Part shown: positions 39,817-51,394 of the stretch, piece by piece
Position numbering within the stretch: position 1 is the first letter of the stretch
Layout: the number at the start of each line of letters is the position of its first letter
NCBI GenBank assembly: GCA_905221605.1
Contig: CAJNDS010000114.1
Coordinates: forward strand, 969,298-1,033,297
Direction of reading: 5' to 3'
From: Symbiodinium natans
Taxonomy: Eukaryota > Sar > Dinophyceae > Suessiales > Symbiodiniaceae
Length of the DNA stretch: 64,000 nucleotides
Notes under the pieces: model-generated
Seen by the model: only the letters and a program-made list of their open reading frames with translations
What the model was told of the DNA's origin: nothing
Databases searched by the model: none
Translations under genes and position numbers: made by a program

Positions 39817-42800
39817 CTCAATCTTCGGCGTGGCCGTGAGCGGGTATCCTTTCGGAACCGTCACCAGCAGCGTGACCCAGACCTCTGTCCGGAAGCCGGT
39901 TTAGCATTCATCTGGGGCGTCTAGGGTCCATTGCTTAGGGCTTCGGGGTTCAGAAACCCTTAACCTTGAACCCTATGTAGGGCTTCGTTGTATCATCAAG
40001 TAAACATACAAATAATGAAAAGCATGATAACAACTATAACCCAAATGATACTAAAATTCGAAATATATTTATAATTCTAAATATACTTACAGTTATACTT
40101 ATAAGTATGTTTTTCAATTTTACTTATAACTATCTTTATAATTATAAGGTAAAAATATAACAATAATAATGATAATAAAAATCATAATAATAATAATAAT
40201 AATAACAACAACAGTAGTAATGACAATAATAAGAACAATAATAATACTGATTCAAGTGCAACTCGTTCATCAAAACCATTACCAGCACCACAACTAAGAC
40301 AACAAAGTATGAATAGTACCAGGGAATTAGGGTTACCTCTACACCCTAAACCCTAAACCCGAAACCCTAATTAAACCCGTTTGGCTTAGTGGCTCGGAAG
40401 GTGCTGGAGGCTTACCTGCAAGGCTGGCTTGTGGGGTTCAGGGTCGGGTTTGGGGTTCAGGGTTTCGGGTTTCGGGTTTAGGGTTTAGGGTTTAGGGCTT
40501 AGGGTGTAGGGTGTAGGAGTGCAGGGTTGAGGGGGTGCCCCGAACTGAGGGGCGCAAACGGCCTTCTTGTAAGGAGATCCCTCCCTTAACCCTAAAGCAC
40601 CTAAACCTTCCACCCTGCACCTTACGACGAAGGCTAAACCCTAAACCCTAAACCGTAGGCCGTTCGACCTCCACCTGTCAACAGCACCCAACTGCGAAAC
40701 CAGAAACCCCTAAACCCCGAAACCCTCGAACCTCGACCTCGAAACCCCAAACCCCCCTAAACTCTAAACCCCTGAATCCCAACAGCCCAAAAAAATCTCA
40801 AACCCCCCAAAATAACCCTGAACCCCGCAAACCCTAAGCCCCAAACACCCCAAACACCTAAAAGAAACTCGAAGCCCAGAACTCACAAAAAACCTAGCAC
40901 TACATCCTAAACCCCTAACCCCCTAAACCCTAAACCCCCTAACCCCCTAACACCCCCTGACACCCCCGAAAACTCCAAAACCATCAAGTGTGTATTTCCC
41001 ACCCCGTTTATACCCCAAATAGAATAGAATCCCCTGCAAAGGGACCCCCCCCCCCCCCAAAAAAAAAAAAAAAGAAAAATAGTAATAAATAAAAAGCCCC
41101 CAGTTCGGAAACCCCTAAACCCTAAACCCTAAACCCTAAACCCTAAACCCTAAACCCTAAAACCCTAAACCCTAAACCCTAAACCCTAAACCCTAAACCC
41201 TAAACCCTAAACCCTAAACCCTAAACCCTAAACCCTAAACCCTAAACCCTAAACCACTCCAAAACCCCAAGGCGTCTTCAGCCGGAGGCGCCAACTGGAA
41301 GCCTTCCTCGCTCATCGGCTCGAGGTCGACTTCCAAGCAGCAGACGGGCTCCTCAAAGGAAGGGTTTCGGGGGTTTAGGGTTTAGGGTTTAGGGTTTAGG
41401 GTTTAGGGTTTAGGGTTTAGGGTTTAGGGTTTAGGGTTTAGGGCTTAGGGTTTAGGGTTTAGGGTTTAGGGGTTGATGGTTTAGTAGGGGTTGGATGGTT
41501 TCAGGGTTTTGGGGGGTTTAGAGTTCGAGGGCTTAGGGCTGAGGATCTGAACGATAGGGGTTTAGGGGTTGCGGTTTTTAGGGTTTTAGGGCTTCGAGCC
41601 CTGGATGAGCCCTGAACTTCCCCTCCAGCCCTGCACGTGACTCGCGGGCCCAAGCCTGAAGCTCCCAACCAAGGGCTTGTATACCACGCCCCCCCCCCCC
41701 CCAAAGTAAATGAAGAAGAAGAAGAAGAATAAACAAAATAGGGTTTCGGGCGTTTAGGGTTTAGGGCTAGGGTTAGGGTTATGTCCGCACATGAAGCCTC
41801 TGGGGTGTTTGGGGAATGATACCTATACCTTCAAGTTCCATGGCTGAGGGGCGCTTCAGCGTAAATATGATGTTGGGGCTATTCCTGATCCTATCCTGAC
41901 ACTTCAGCTAAAGCCTTACGCTATGAAGCAAGTGTAAGGTTCCCTAAGCAATAAAGCCGACTTCCTCCTAAGCTCTAAGCATGCAATCTCGACGTGGCCC
42001 TCGGAAGATGCACGCCTGAGCGCGCCGGCGCTGTTCTGCAAGTCATTGTCGACACCAGCCGCCAGCAGAGCGCGGGCTACTTCCGTGTGACCATCTTCAG
42101 CAGACTCAACAAACTCGCGTTCAGCCTGAGGCATCTGCTCCAAGCTAAGAGTGGATAACAGCACCAGCTGCAGGTCGACGGGCCCAACCAGAGAAGCACC
42201 ATCCTCCAAGCAGCGGCCATCGTGGAGGACCCGTTGAAGGCAGACTGGGATGCCATGCTGGCTTCGCAGGTACCGTTTCAAGGCGAGCACATCTTCGAAT
42301 GCGGCTCCCGAGGGCGCTGCGGCCAGCTCTTGCCCGGAAGCGCTCCAGACGCGTAGCATGGCATTCGCTTGAAGCTGATATCCCGAAGACGATGCCCCCC
42401 CCAAGCAAGCTCAACGAATCTTGAAGCCAAAATGCCGAGGCATCTCACGAGATCTCACGAGCTCATGCTGAGGTCAGGGGCCCTCGGCAAGCGAGGAGTT
42501 TCAAGTGCCGAGCTGCACACACTCAACCCTCCACCCCTAAACCCTAAACCCTGAACCCTAAATCCTAAACCCACTTCATGAGCCCGCGATGGCTCCTCTC
42601 CATCCTCCTGGATCCTCCTGTCTTTCAGCAGCCTGCCAACAAACAGCGCGCGCTCGAGGTTTCATGGGCTTAGGGTTTCCTGGGTTCATGGGCTTCATGG
42701 GCTCAGGGTTTAGTGTTGAGGGTTTGGGGTTTAGGGTTTAGGGTTTAGGGCTGAGGGTTTCATGGGCTTCATGGGTTCATGGGTTCATGGGGCTGAAGGG

Positions 42801-44130
42801 CTTCACGGATTGAAAAGTTGAGGGTTTAGGGCGAGTCGGAGATTGCACCCTAAAACCCCTAAACCCTAAACCCTAAACCCTAAACCCTAAACCCTAAACC
42901 CTAAACCCTAAACCCTAAACCCTAAACCCTAAACCCTAAACCCTAAACCCTAAACCCTAAACCCTAAACCCTAAACCCTAAACCCTAAACCCATAAACCC
43001 TAAACCCTAAACCCTAAACCCTAAACCCTAAACCCTAAACCCTAAACCCTAAACCCTAAACCCTAAACCCTAAACCCTAAACCCTAAACCCTAAACCCTA
43101 CCTGCAGCTTCACGACCCTCGGTTGGTCCACTTTGCGCTGCAGAAAGAGTGCTGGAAGAGGCACCTCCTTGCTTGCCATGTACCTCAACCCTATCAGAGC
43201 CCCCAGAGCCCTAAAAACCCCCCCCCAAAAGCCCCTGAAAGCCCTAGCCCTAAACCCTAAACCCTAAACCCGAAACCCGAAACCCTAAACCCTAAACCCT
43301 AAACCCTGGCCCCGCACCCTTTCACCTATCGCACCGCCTCGGTCCAGGACTCCCAACCCCCTGGCCTCACCGTCTCCTCTCCATAGATGGCCTCAAGCGG
43401 TTATTGGGTTTAGGGTTTAGGGTTTAGGGTTTCGGGTTTCGGGTTTAGGGTTTAGGGTTTAGGGTTTAGGGTTTCGGGTTTCGGGTTTCGGGTTTAGGGT
43501 TTAGGGAGCCCTTATCCTAAACCCCAAGCCGCAAACCCCAAACCCTAAACCCAGTGGAATTTGGCCCTCTGGACATGTCCACCATTAAGTCCACCATCAC
43601 GAGGGTCTTTGCTCTTTAACGCGACTCTCTCGCCCAAACCGAGCATAGCCCCAAAGCACCTACCTGAACAGAAAAACCTGGGGCCCTAAAGCCCCAAACC
43701 CTACACAGGGGGTGGGGTCCTTCTGCCCCTAGAAGCAGCACAAGTCTTCCTAGTTACACCGCAAACCCCACAACTGCCACAACTGCCACAACATGTTGTT
43801 CATGGGTCTCCCTACTACCCGCTCTATACCCCTAAACCCTAAACCCTAAACCCTAAACCCTAAAACCCTAATCCCTAAAACCCTAAAACCCTAAACCCTA
43901 AACCCTACTACCTTTCTAGGTCCCCCCCCTTTAAACAGCCTGAATTAGGCTTAATGATCCCTAGCTAGCCCTAATTATGAGGTAGAAATAAGAGGGGCTC
44001 GTACCCAAAACCCTAAACCCTAAACCCTAAACGGGGGCAGTAGGGGAACCTCATGCGTTTTTGGCCCGGCCACCCGCAGAATCTCCAGCTCCTCCTGAAG
44101 GGACTCCGGAAGCTCGCTGAGCTCCGCCAT
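39817..44130 (-). CDS. RWD-domain protein, discontinuous exon model
   Basis: Exon 1 44130-44074 (MAELSELPESLQEELEILR, then GTGGCC) joins exon 2 43391-43335 (AIYGEETVRPGGWESWTEA, then GTGCGA) in phase: EELEILRAIYGEE is the hallmark start of an RWD domain. A later exon, 39884-39817, gives VWVTLLVTVPKGYPLTATPK and IE, then GTGGGT; the PKGYP turn and P.IE strand are the RWD core. Probable exons between them are 43175-43095 (EVPLPALFLQRKVDQPRV), 42660-42575 (RLLKDRRIQEDGEEPSRA) and about 41351-41271 (EPVCCLEVDLEPMSEEGF), whose phases I could not close. RWD proteins include GCN2-type kinases and RING ligases such as RNF25. Which one this is remains open. Arrays fill the gaps. Confidence 0.6.
39990..40260. 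repeat. AT-rich low-complexity block
   Basis: ATA/TTA/AATAATAAT tracts in an otherwise GC-rich region. No gene; probably intronic. Confidence 0.85.
41112..41256. repeat. CCCTAAA array
   Basis: About 20 units next to the exon at about 41271-41351. Confidence 0.93.
41916..42404 (-). CDS. Ubiquitin-like/ankyrin protein, truncated
   Basis: 162 codons. Residues about 16-82 resemble ubiquitin-like heads of large ankyrin families in dinoflagellates: LRVWSASGQELAA, DVLALKRYLRSQHGIP, RVLHDGRCLEDGASL, DLQLVLL. Then about one and a half ankyrin units: DGHTEVARALLAAGVDN, DLQNSAG, EGHVEIAC. The frame then leaves the ankyrin pattern at CLELRRKSALLLREP, so the end is spliced, truncated or decayed. It lies among the RWD-gene exons on the same strand and would be inside an intron of that model. 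Ankyrin units imply protein binding; the ubiquitin-like head suggests a scaffold or adaptor (inference). Confidence 0.65.
   Translation of the reverse strand: MGGASSSGYQLQANAMLRVWSASGQELAAAPSGAAFEDVLALKRYLRSQHGIPVCLQRVLHDGRCLEDGASLVGPVDLQLVLLSTLSLEQMPQAEREFVESAEDGHTEVARALLAAGVDNDLQNSAGALRRASSEGHVEIACLELRRKSALLLREPYTCFIA
42845..43100. repeat. Long CCCTAAA array (about 36 units)
   Basis: One of the two longest arrays, nearly pure, ending at the CTGCAG|GTAGGG donor of the minus-strand exon at 43095-43175. Confidence 0.95.
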
Positions 44131-44719
44131 GGGGCGGCCGTTGTGAGAGCGCACGCGGCTTAGGGTTTAGGGTTTAGGGTTTAGGGTTTAGGGTTTAGGG
44201 TTTACGGTTTAGGGCTTAGGGTTTAGGGTTTAGGGGGTAGGGGGCCGTGCGCGTGCTATGGGGCTGGGGGTTGAGGGCGTGGGGTTGAGAGATTGGGTGT
44301 TTTGGGGTTTAGAAAAGTAGGGCTTGGGGTGTTTTGGGGGGTTTAAGAACACTGAAACCTGAGGTTTGGTGTTCAGGGTTTCGGGCTTTCGCGGCTTTGG
44401 TCTTGCCCAGACTACGCCGGGCAAGCCGAAAGACGTGCTTCTTTTCGTCCGTACGGGCCCATGAAATTTTGCGCACCCTAACTAAAACTACAAGGGATTC
44501 TTGCCTAACGAGAGCCGAAAAGCACCCATGATTTTGGCTGTCCTAAACTCTAAACCCTAAACCCGAAACCCTAAACCCTAAACCCTAAACCCTAAACCCT
44601 AAATGAGTGTGGTTGCAGCCGTGGTCAAGATGTGCCCAGGATGTCTCCGTGTCCGGAAGTCCCCAAGTCTGCAAAAGCTGCGGCAGGAGGCACATCCATG
44701 TCTCTCCCTACCTTCGCGA

Positions 44720-44870
44720 AGTCTCATGGGTTTAGGGTTTAGGGTTTAGGGTTTAGGGTTTAGGGTTTAGGGTTTAGGGTTTAGGGTTTAGGGTTTAGGG
44801 TTTAGGGTTTAGGGTTTAGGGTTTAGGGTTTAGGGTTTAGGGCTTAGGGCTTAGGGCTTAGGGTTGAAGG
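44720..44870. repeat. TTTAGGG array
   Basis: About 17 units followed by three TTAGGGC units. The preceding island (44602-44720) is open on the plus strand (MSVVAAVVKMCPGCLRVRKS) and partly on the minus strand, and I do not assign it. Confidence 0.9.
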
Positions 44871-45828
44871 CCTAGGGTGTAGGGTTTAGGGTCTACCAAC
44901 CCTGAACAAAGGCAGCCCGCGCACATCCAGGCGGCCGAAGCCTCATTCAAGCCACTTGAAGCAGGCCAGAGCCCCAAGAAAGAAACAACCAATATAGAGG
45001 CCTTTAAGCCTAAACCCTAAACCCTAAACCCTAAACCCTAAACCCTAGGGGCCTTAAGAATTAGAATGGGGTTTTAAGGGGGGTATTGTGGTATTATCAT
45101 AAAGGGACCCTAAGGGAGTACTATTAGTAAGTATGCCCGGGCCCCCAAAAAGAAGCAACTCTCAACACCTGCTAAGCGATTTAGGGATAATTAGGGTTTA
45201 GGACATAGGGTTTAGGGTTTAGGGCCCCATAGGGTTTAGGGTTTAGGGTTTAGGGTTTAGGGTTTAGGGTTTAGGGTTTAGGGTTTAGGGTTTAGGGTTT
45301 AGGGCTAATTAAGCCTGATGAAGGTTGTTTAAGGGGGGTAGAGGGGGTAGTAGGGGATCCCATAAGACTGCGGCTTGCAGCTCAATCGGTAGGTTTTTTT
45401 CCACTCCATCATCTCCGGCCATCTCATCACGCGCCTCGGCCTCAGGGCCATGAGTTCGAGAACGAGACAGGGCCCACATCGTGTCTTTTCAATAAGCTTC
45501 GTCGAAGAAATATGCTTTTTAAGACGGACATGGGAGCTTGTGATTGATATCAGCAATATTCATATTATCTCATGAAATTGTGGGATGCTATTTGGCGCGG
45601 GAGTCAGGAAGTCGGTATAGATCAGGGCCATGGCTTGGCATAGGGTTTGGGGTCTAGGGTCTTGGGTTTAGGGTTTTGGGGGTAGGGTTTAGCGTTTAGG
45701 GTTTAGGGTTTAGGGTTTCGGGTTTAGGACTTAGGGTTTAGGGCTTAGGGTGTAGGGTTTAGGTTCTCGCAAGGAGACCCCCTCCACCCAGCCCGCAAAC
45801 CGAGCCCGCAACCCTTAAGGGAGGGTGG

Positions 45829-45897
45829 AAGAGTGAATATGGGGACTTTTATAAAGTGATTATTTAGGGACTGCTATAGGGTTTCACTCTTCCACTC
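45829..45897. mobile_element. Short TIR element
   Basis: About 70 bp with inverted ends TTAAGGGAGGGTGGAAGAGTG and TTAGGGGAGAGTGGAAGAGTG around an AT-rich centre. Target duplication not clear. Likely a MITE/introner-class insertion. Confidence 0.6.
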
Positions 45898-46011
45898 TCC
45901 CCTAAGCACCAGTAAGTAAACCTTACTGTGAAGCCCCCGACCTAAACCCTAAACCCTAAACCCTAAACCCCTAAACCCTAAACCCTAAACTTTGAGCTTC
46001 AAGAAAAGGAT

Positions 46012-46076
46012 GCTGTTGCGCCCGTCTTGCCCTCATCATGCTCGCTGATCACGACTCCGCGAAGTTCACTAGCCAC
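46012..46076 (-). CDS. Possible terminal exon
   Basis: The minus strand reads SELRGVVISEHDEGKTGATA then SFS and a stop. It could end the gene that starts at 48761 if the CAG|GTCACT donor at 46611 is used, but the phase does not close with the acceptors I see. A related segment occurs at 58060-58105. Confidence 0.3.
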
Positions 46077-46592
46077 GGGTTTAGGGTTTAGGGTTTGGGG
46101 TTTAGGGTTTAGGGTTTGGGGTTTAGGGTTTAGGGTTTAGGGTTGAGGGTTGAGGGTTTAGGGTTTAGGGTTTAGGATTTAGGGTCTCGACATTGGCAGC
46201 ACGGGCCACACAAGCATCAGAAGACAATATGGGGGGGTTCTCCAAGTTAGGGGCACCATATTGGGGTCCTTAGTTTTTTCAGGGAATCCTACGACTTAAA
46301 GGGCTATACAAAGGGTCCCTTACTTTCGTAAACTCCCATATAGCAAGATCAGCATGTCCCGGTCCCAGCCCTAGTTGCTCCCGAGCGTAAGGAAAGATTT
46401 TTCCGGGAAAGCTTTCGCTGTCCGTGAGAGCCGTACAGTCTAGAAACAAGAAGGAACAGAACTGTGAGTGATGTAGAAGCCCACGGAGAGGAATAACTGT
46501 ACACTGTACACGGGCCATGGCGCCTCTGAACTAAGCTTCAGAATTGGGAAGGTCCTACTCAAACTCATGTCGAACAATGCTCCTCTGGGCCA

Positions 46593-48761
46593 CTATGCTC
46601 TGACAGTGACCTGGCGCCCATCCAGCTTGAACTGGAAGCTTGGAAAGCCAACAAGCGCTGAGCCAATCAACAACTGGCCTTTTGGGGGCACAATTGGCAT
46701 CGAGAGCGAGTGAAAGCTTGCCCACTTGCTGCGGTGATGGTGGGCCTCTGGTTTCAGGTTAGTCGGGTACATGCCGCCAGCCAACGGCCAGTTGCTGGAG
46801 TTGGGAAGTCGCGCGCCCGCCAGGACCATGAACCAGATCTTGTTCACCTGCACGAAGCCATGCACCCTTGCCGTGGAAGGCAAGCTCCAGGTCTCGTCAA
46901 ACCTGGCAGTTGACTGCTCATCTGTGCGGGGCTGCTGTGGCAACTCGTACTTTCGATGAAAGGCGTTGACAGCAAACTTGCTATGCAAGAGGTCCGTTTT
47001 GGTCTCAAGCTGCGTGATATATCCAGGCACGAAGTTCCGAATGTCCACCTCCACGCTGCACTCCCGCTGCGTCAGCTGAGTCACATGCTGGATGAATCCC
47101 TCCAAAGTTTCGAGCTGGCAGCGCTCTGCTAAGGTCGAGCCCTTCTTGCCGGCCTTCGGAGCCAGGAGTTGGGAGAACTGCTGCTGCGGAGTGGGAGCGC
47201 TGGGATAGCCTCCTTCCTGAGGCGACTTCCTCGACTTCACCTAGGTTGGCCCTTTAAATCAATAACTCTCTGAAAAATCTTCCGGGACGCCGGACCACTT
47301 AAGCCTACAGAAAGGTAGGATGCGTGTATGAAAAAATATCCCAGGGTTCTACGTAGTCACCACCTTCATGTCGAGGTCGCGCTCACAGGCCAGAGTCGAC
47401 GTAGGCTCGCCAAAGAGCTGCAACCACTCTGCCTCCTTGGCGGCAAGCTTCCGCTGTTCTGCCTCAGACAGGTCCACGGGCTTCTCGGCGAGATCCTCGG
47501 GCACCACCGTAACTCTGCAGACTTCCATGAGGGTTCCCTTGGCGCGGCTTTTTGGCCAGACAACTTCGTGAACCTCGACCTCCTGGCCAGACTTTCGCAC
47601 GATGACCTTGAATGGAACGTCGGCGTTGTCACGGTTGTTGTAGTTGTTCACCTTGATTATGAACGTGCCCACCTGATTCAGCGAGATGTTCTCTGCTGGG
47701 TTCGTCTCCACTTTAGAGGCGTTTGCATCAAAGTCCAAGCAGCAGTTTTCGACCTTCTTATTCGCGTAGTAGAGCTCCTTGCCTTTGACCCAGGTGTGCA
47801 GGTCAAGGTCTGACTGACGAGGGTTGCCATCAAGACCCCAGACAAGCGTCACTGTGCACAACGACTTCACTTGCTTGTCCCGCAGCAGCTCGGCCACGCG
47901 CGAGACCATGTACGTTTCTGGGTTGCTTCGGTCATCCATCATGGCCACGAGGCCATCCACGTTGGTGGCGCTGTCCATGAAGTCCACCAGATTGCTGGCC
48001 TGCTGCATGTCCAAATGGACATTACCATGAGCTCGTCCAGTGAGCATCGCGTAGATCATCACATGGAACTTCTCGTGGAAGGCAAGTTGGTCCCAGCCCT
48101 TGCCGTGAGCTTCGGCAACAAAGTTCACTGCCCATCCGACCACCGCCCGCCAGTGATCGGGGCGAACCAGACGGGGAATTGCATCCTGGATGACTTTCAA
48201 GGAGGCAGGGTCATCCACCAAGCGCTGGAATCGATTTTCAAAGGAGCCGTTCAGGTACAGCTTGAGTTCTTTCAGCCTCCGAGAAAGGCTGGCGTCCGAG
48301 AGATCGTTGAACGTGAAGTGCACATGGTTGAAGGGCCCAACGCTCACGGGATACTCCTTGACAAAATCCTCATCAATCACGACAACATTGAATTGGGATG
48401 CGCTCTGGATCCCCTTCAAGTGCTTCTGGCGCATCTCACGCAGCTTCTGAACATTCGGCTCCTTGACATCTTGCTGGAACGCGATGAATTTGCCACCCTC
48501 GCCTATAGCTTGCGCGAACTTTGGCATGCGGTGCATGCAGGTGTTGCACCGTCCAGCGAGGTTAGATGCACACAGCCTGCTTTCCTCCTTCGGCAACGCT
48601 TCCCGAGGCTGGAGAAAGAAGAACAACTCCTTGTCCTGCACCTGGACGGTGCATGCCTTCATCGGGTTGCTCTCAATCTTGTCGTAGGCCGCCCTGGAAG
48701 GGTCAACGCTGTCAAGGCACTCGCCGACCACCTCCCAGCACTCATCTCCAGAGCCAGCCAT
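46593..48761 (-). CDS. DUF2135-like domain protein, two exons
   Basis: Start at 48761 (MAGSGDECWEVVGECLDS); an upstream Met at 48860 lies in a transposon remnant. Exon 1 48761-47364 (466 codons) ends ATGAAG|GTGGTG. Exon 2 begins CCTAG|GTGAAG at 47240, phase 0, intron 123 nt without telomere-like repeats. The second half of exon 1 has TLVWGLDGNPRQSDLDLHTW, CCLDFDANASK, GTFIIKVNNYNNRD and VPFKVIVRKSG, which resembles the beta-sandwich of DUF2135/YfaP proteins (DVDLH-type motif). N-terminal CNTCMHRMP and FNVVVIDEDFV regions are unassigned. Exon 2 (VHGFVQVNKIWFMVLAGARL) has no known domain. It ends with a stop at 46593, or splices at CAG|GTCACT (46611). Confidence 0.7.
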
Positions 48762-48820
48762 GGCGATCCAATGCTGATGTTCTCGTGATATGGGCAGCTT
48801 TGAGCACTTCTGAGTTGGAG

Positions 48821-48912
48821 TTCCCTCTTGTACTAACAGTCTCAAGAATGATGAAAGCACACCCCTATTCTAATCCCTAGTAAGGACTGTTAGTCTGAGG
48901 GGGAACATGCCA
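48821..48912. mobile_element. 92-bp TIR element with 8-bp TSD
   Basis: Inverted inner ends (TACTAACAGTC and AGACTAACAGTC after rotation; right end GGGGGAACATGCC). Perfect AGTTGGAG duplication at 48813-48820 and 48913-48920. Same family as 35293-35389, with the left tip shortened. Lies 60 bp upstream of the start of the 48761 gene. Confidence 0.75.
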
Positions 48913-49499
48913 AGTTGGAGGCGTTTGGCTTCCCTATCTTGCAAAGTTGCTCTTGTCCTCAGGCTCCCATGCATTCCATGCATCCCCCGCTGGCTGAACC
49001 CTAAACCCTAAACCCCTAAACCCCTAAACCCCTAAACCCCTAAACCCTAAGCCCCTAAACCCTAAAACCCCCTAAACCCTGAATCTCCGACCAGGCGCCG
49101 CACCAGCTTCCGCTTCAGCGTCAGGCGCCCCGCTGCTCAACATCTCTCGCACCTGCACTCCCAACTGGCCCTAAGGGTCCATGGTTTAGGGTTTAGGGTT
49201 TAGGGTTTAGGGTTTAGGGTTTAGGGTTTACTCCATTAACAAACTGAGCAGGTCCTGCAGAAACAAGAAGACTATGAGGCGCACCAACAACGTGGGAGAG
49301 CAACTCAGAAAGTCAAGCCTGTTGCCTGACAGCGCATCTAGAGCTTGCACGAATTAGCAGTGGCATCAACCCTCAAGCCCCGGAAAACGTTGTAAAGCAC
49401 TGGGCGGCTGGCACTGATCGTCTTTACAATCGGTTCGCGGTTTCGGGTCTAGGGTTTAGGGTTTAGGGTTTAAGGTTTAGGGTTTAGGGTTTAGGGTTT

Positions 49500-51245
49500 A
49501 CGGTACCCCAAACACCTCAAGCACCCCAAACATCCCAAACACCAAAAAGCCTAACCCTGAACCCTACACCCCTGAACCCCTTAACCCTAACCGCCCCCTA
49601 ACCCCCCAAAAACACCCCCGAAAACCCTAAACCCTTAACCCTTAACCCTGACCCTAAAACCCTAAACCCTAAACCCTAACAAGCGCCTTGCCGCAGGCAC
49701 CTCCTGATCGACATCCAAGCAGCAGACGGGCTCCTCAAAGGAAGGGTTTCGGGGGTTTAGGGTTTAGGGTTTGGGGTTTAGGGTTTGGGTTTGGGGCTGA
49801 GGTGTTTAGGGCGAAGGTTCAGGGCATTAGGGTTTGGGGGATGCTTTAGTAAGGGGCTTGGGTGTTTAGGGCGAAGGTTCAGGGGATTAGGGTTTAGGGT
49901 TTGATGGTTTAGGGTGTATTTAGGGTTTATCAGGGTTCAGGGTTCAAGATTCAGGGTGCTGTAGGGTTTATAAGTCTCGAGGTTCATGGTTATATAAGGG
50001 ATAGATACGTATACCTGCAGAGTCGTTTAGGGGCGCGTCAATGTTGATGATGTAGACCATAGGAACACCCTAAACCCTAAACCCTAAACCCAGAGGCACG
50101 AGACCGTAGGCGCGCAAAGGAGGAGAGGAAGAAAGGGCACCTGGGGTGTTGATCCCATCCTGACACTCCAGCTTCAGACTCACGTTGACCAGGAAGCAGG
50201 TCCCTGCACCCTGACCCTGAACCCTAAACCCTAAACCCTAAACCCTCATTATTATAATAAAGGAGTTCATGACATTACATTTAATATTATATGGCGGGAC
50301 GAATATTACTGTAACTCCCGCCATAATAAAATACTAAAAAGGGCGTTTTGTTCTCGCATTTCAATCATTCACTTATTCCTTTCACCTTACGCACGAAGAC
50401 TCATTAATCCTGCGATCGCCAACAATAAGATAACTAGCGAGCGAATTTAGTGAGCAAAGAACTATTCTTAATGGATTGTTCTTCTTCACTGTTGGTTTCG
50501 TTCAATCACTCATTAAAACCGTGCACTCTTTCATTTCATTCGTTTACATTTTAATTCGTTCTTTCTCTTCATCATCACCATCATCATCATGACCACACCA
50601 TTAATACTGTTGGCAAAACCTGATGTTGGATGTGATGAGTGGTGTGGTTGCGTTCTTGTGTTCATGTAATCACCCACATGATGCTAGTACTAATTCCCTT
50701 CCCTGTCCTAAAGGTGAAACAGATTCCGGAAGGTTAGACAGGCGGTAAACCCTAAACCCTAAACCCTAAACCCTGTAGAGCCGAATTCCTCCTAAGCTCA
50801 AGAGGATGATGGCCGCCGGAACGGAGCTCAGTCGACGCGAGCTGAGGGGAGAGTTCTGGGTTTAGGGTTTAGGGCTTAGTGTTTAGGGTTTAGGGTTTCG
50901 GGTTTAGGGTCTAAGGTTTAGGGTTTAGGGTTTAGGGTTTGGGGTTTAGGGTTTGGGGTTAAGGGTTTAATTAGGGTTTAGGGCTTAGGGATTAGGGTGT
51001 TCAGCTCCAAGCAAGCGTGCCATCGCGACGTGGCCCTTGGCACATGCCTGCACGAGAGAGTGTCCTGCAAGTTCTGGTTGACAGCGGCGTCCCGCAGCAA
51101 ACGTGAATCCCTGCACCCTAAACCCTAAACCCTAAACCCTAAACCCTAAATCGGCCCTCACAAGATGCGAGCACCCCGACTCGTCGGACAAGTTCCTGTC
51201 GCCACAAGCGTCCAGCAGCAACCGTACCATCTCGACATGGTGTAG
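49500..51245 (-). pseudogene. Decayed copy of RWD exon plus ankyrin region
   Basis: Collinear with 40.8-42.4 kb. At 49690-49760 the minus strand repeats the EEPVCCL exon (SFEEPVCCLDVDQEVPAARR) but then diverges. At 51010-51110 and 51160-51240 are ankyrin units (RLLRDAAVNQNLQDTLS, QACAKGHVAMARLLG; HVEMVRLLLDACGDRNLSDE) separated by a frameshift and telomere-like tracts. Shared intron-type sequence (for example AGCTTAGGAGGAA) also recurs at 50780. No intact frame remains. Confidence 0.6.
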
Positions 51246-51345
51246 GGGCCTGAATAATTTGAATCGGGTTTTGGGTGTTAGTATAGCAGAATTATAAAGG
51301 GACCCTAAAAAACACTATCAGTAATCATTCCGACCCCTATATTGG
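51240..51345. mobile_element. TIR element, TAGGGGCCTGAATAATT family
   Basis: Left end TAGGGGCCTGAATAATT, right end complement TAGGGGTCGGAATGATT. Related fragments occur at 14352-14412 and 45055-45150 (AAAGGGACCCTAA core). Target duplication not resolved. Confidence 0.6.
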
Positions 51346-51394
51346 CCATTCAAGGATGCGACCGTGAGAGCGATCTCGCCAGACCTGCTCCAGC

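Larger units (their letters stand above)
1..46190. repeat. Telomere-like TTTAGGG/CCCTAAA-rich compartment
   Basis: More than 60 arrays of the 7-bp motif TTTAGGG, or its complement CCCTAAA, lie between short unique islands in both orientations, often switching orientation across an island. Array length ranges from 2 to about 36 units. Degenerate units (TTCAGGG, TTTGGGG, TTAGGGC, CCCTGAA) are common. TTTAGGG is the plant/dinoflagellate-type telomere repeat, but the arrays are interrupted, orientation-switching and interleaved with exons, so this is not a chromosome end. Where a gene can be reconstructed (RCHY1), the arrays fall inside introns. Confidence 0.95.

Noticed and set aside
45378-45465. 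tRNA gene or tRNA-derived SINE (CAGCTCAATCGG resembles an A box, GAGTTCGAGAAC a B box)
   Set aside because: The boxes are about 74 bp apart, a T7 tract (pol III terminator) follows the A box, and the arms do not pair; left as coincidence or a decayed SINE.
47328-48880. Long plus-strand frames opposite the DUF2135-like gene
   Set aside because: They are antisense shadows; the minus frame has the conserved domain pattern and an intron that preserves phase.
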